Shown in pieces: positions 58,806 through 60,000 of a stretch of DNA of 60,000 nt. Numbering within the stretch: position 1 is the first letter of the stretch; each line of letters starts with the position of its first letter. The DNA comes from Liolophura sinensis (Eukaryota; Mollusca; Polyplacophora; Chitonida; Chitonidae). The notes under the pieces are model-generated. The model was not told the DNA's origin. It was given only the letters and a program-made list of their open reading frames with translations, and made no database searches. The DNA lies in the NCBI RefSeq assembly GCF_032854445.1, contig NC_088302.1:30971979-31031978 (forward strand). Direction: 5' to 3'. A program made the translations under genes and the position numbers.

Positions 58806-59283
58806 ATGGAGCTAGAAAAGGAAATCCTGTCGGTCAGTCCCCCACCCTCTCACACCTCCCAGGTCCCCCAGAGGGTGAGGCTGAAGAAGAGAATCAACCT
58901 GCTCCAGGGTGTCTCTGTCATCGTCGGAATCATCATCGGCGCAGGCATCTTCGTGTCCCCCGTGGGCATCCTCAGGAACGTCAAGTCAGTGGGACTCTCG
59001 CTCGTCATGTGGTTAGTGTGCGGGGTCTTCAACACCTTGTGCGCCCTGTGTTACGCTGAGCTGGGTACCACGATTTCGGCGTCAGGCGGCGAATACGCAT
59101 ACGTGATGAAAGCGTTCGGGGATTTTCCCGCCTTCGTCTGCCTGTGGATCAACTGCCTGCTCATCTGCCCAGTTGGACTCGCCGCCTCCTCGCTCATATT
59201 TGCCACCTACATTCTGCAGCCTATATTCGACAGCTGTGAGATTCCACCGATTGGGATTCGGCTAGTGGCAGCCATTATTATCA
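58806..59283 (+). CDS. SLC7: SLC7-family amino acid transporter light chain (xCT/LAT type), first coding exon, cut by window end
   Basis: The exon runs from ATG 58806 to a donor at 59284 (attatca|gtaaga) and gives 159 residues plus one base. After a short cytoplasmic N-terminus come four membrane segments: TM1 with GIIIGAGIF (41-49, the unwound substrate-binding turn), TM2 (about 62-85, ending CYAELGTTI), re-entrant or TM3 region SASGGEYAYVMKAFG, and TM4 (about 108-140). Cys144 in DSCEIP aligns with the cysteine that bonds light chains to the 4F2hc/rBAT heavy chain (Cys158 in human xCT). Similarity is highest to xCT (SLC7A11), but LAT and b0,+AT types remain possible. TGA at 58800 is in frame just upstream, so this ATG is the start. 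Human light chains have about 500 residues and 12 segments; the rest lies beyond position 60000. The IRP motif is altered to ICP. Confidence 0.93.
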
Positions 59284-59399
59284 GTAAGAAAACTCATGCA
59301 CCGCAGATAATCACACACACACACATGTGCAGCATATACAGGCCAAATTTAGTGGTTGGCACGAATACGAACAACATCACATGCGATAAGGCCTTTCCT

Positions 59400-59960
59400 A
59401 CGTCTACCAACGTTAGAGATTATCGTTAAAACGAACAACTTAATATGCAACATCGCATGTCTCCTCTTTCTTCATCCAGTCTTGGGATTGTCGTCAAAAC
59501 GAACAATCTACCACACACCACTGTCTCATTTGCTTGAACCAACGTTAGAGATTGTCATCAAAAAGACCACAGCCTAACACATTCCACGATCTTTTTTTTC
59601 TCCAACCAACGTTAGAGATTGTCATCAAAATGACTGCAGTCACACACATTCTACGATCTGTGTTTTTTTTAAACCAACGCTAGAGATTGGCATCAAAATG
59701 ACGGCAGCCTCACCCATTCTACGATCTCTTTTTTTTCTTCAACCTACGCTAGAGACTGTCATCAAAATAAACAGGCTCACACACAACACTCATTTCCTTC
59801 TTCAACCGACGTTAGGGATTGTCACAAAAAAAGAACAATCTCACACACACCACTCTCTTCTTTCTTCAACCGACGTTAGGGATTGTCATCAAAACAAAAA
59901 CCTCACATGCAACACGTCTCGTGTTTCTTCATCCAGCGTTAGGGATTTCGTCACGAAAAT
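59400..59960. repeat. 60-70 bp tandem repeat in the SLC7 intron (about nine units)
   Basis: Each unit contains caaccaacgttagagattgt followed by catcaaaa, then an A/C-rich part and a T/C-rich run. Units start near 59407, 59475, 59533, 59602, 59670, 59740, 59804, 59868 and 59931. The array may continue past the window. Confidence 0.88.
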
Positions 59961-60000
59961 CAATATTCTTGCATTTGACGTTGTTCGTATTCGTCAGTAC

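Noticed and set aside
58766-59059. Alternative 97-codon frame overlapping the SLC7 exon
   Set aside because: It is out of frame with the conserved transporter sequence and has no membrane pattern.
59937-60000. A second SLC7 exon at the window end, reading FVTKINILAFDVVRIRQY
   Set aside because: It looks a little like the next segment of the family, but its frame does not fit the phase of exon 1 with either AG in front of it, and it lies at the end of a tandem array. The true exon is probably beyond 60000.

Overview
The window is animal nuclear DNA and carries the genes of no prokaryote. Coding exons are short and bounded by GT/AG splice sites. Long AT-rich introns hold minisatellites and many decayed copies of one tRNA-derived SINE whose tail is T/A-rich and shared by many lophotrochozoan genomes. 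The gene content and this SINE suggest a lophotrochozoan, most likely a mollusc; I cannot name a species.

Four genes can be supported. (1) Positions 1-41678, minus strand: the 5' part of a large gene for an LMO7/LIMCH1-like calponin-homology (CH) protein. Five tiny exons (41678-41565, 35636-35563, 32378-32309, 18127-18015, 9798-9750) join in frame to 140 residues and the gene continues past position 1. All of 1-41564 outside those exons is intron. (2) 45316-48664, plus strand: a complete four-exon CNGA-type cyclic nucleotide-gated channel of 613 residues. (3) 57121-55576, minus strand: a two-exon, 240-residue protein that joins a MYND zinc finger, a ubiquitin-like fold and a HYPK/NAC-type UBA domain. 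(4) From 58806, plus strand: the first coding exon of an SLC7 light-chain amino acid transporter (xCT/LAT type), cut by the window end.

Layout: genes 1 and 2 are head to head across 3.6 kb that holds a LINE relic and, close to the channel, four perfect cAMP-response elements, the last fused to a TATA box. Genes 2 and 3 converge across about 6.9 kb of repeat-rich DNA. Genes 3 and 4 are head to head across about 1.7 kb with a second group of TGACG-type sites.

The intronic and intergenic DNA contains at least seven tandem arrays (59, 44, about 80, about 33, 56, 64 and about 65 bp units), about a dozen SINE fragments, a probable piggyBac-type MITE with TTAA flanks at 27049-27823, and two copies of another dispersed family at 12.6 and 51.1 kb. 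The genes are not an operon and I see no pathway shared by all four. The items most worth a second look are the MYND-UBL-UBA fusion, the altered pore of the channel together with its CRE promoter, the array of nuclear-receptor-like half sites, and the lost arginine in the transporter.
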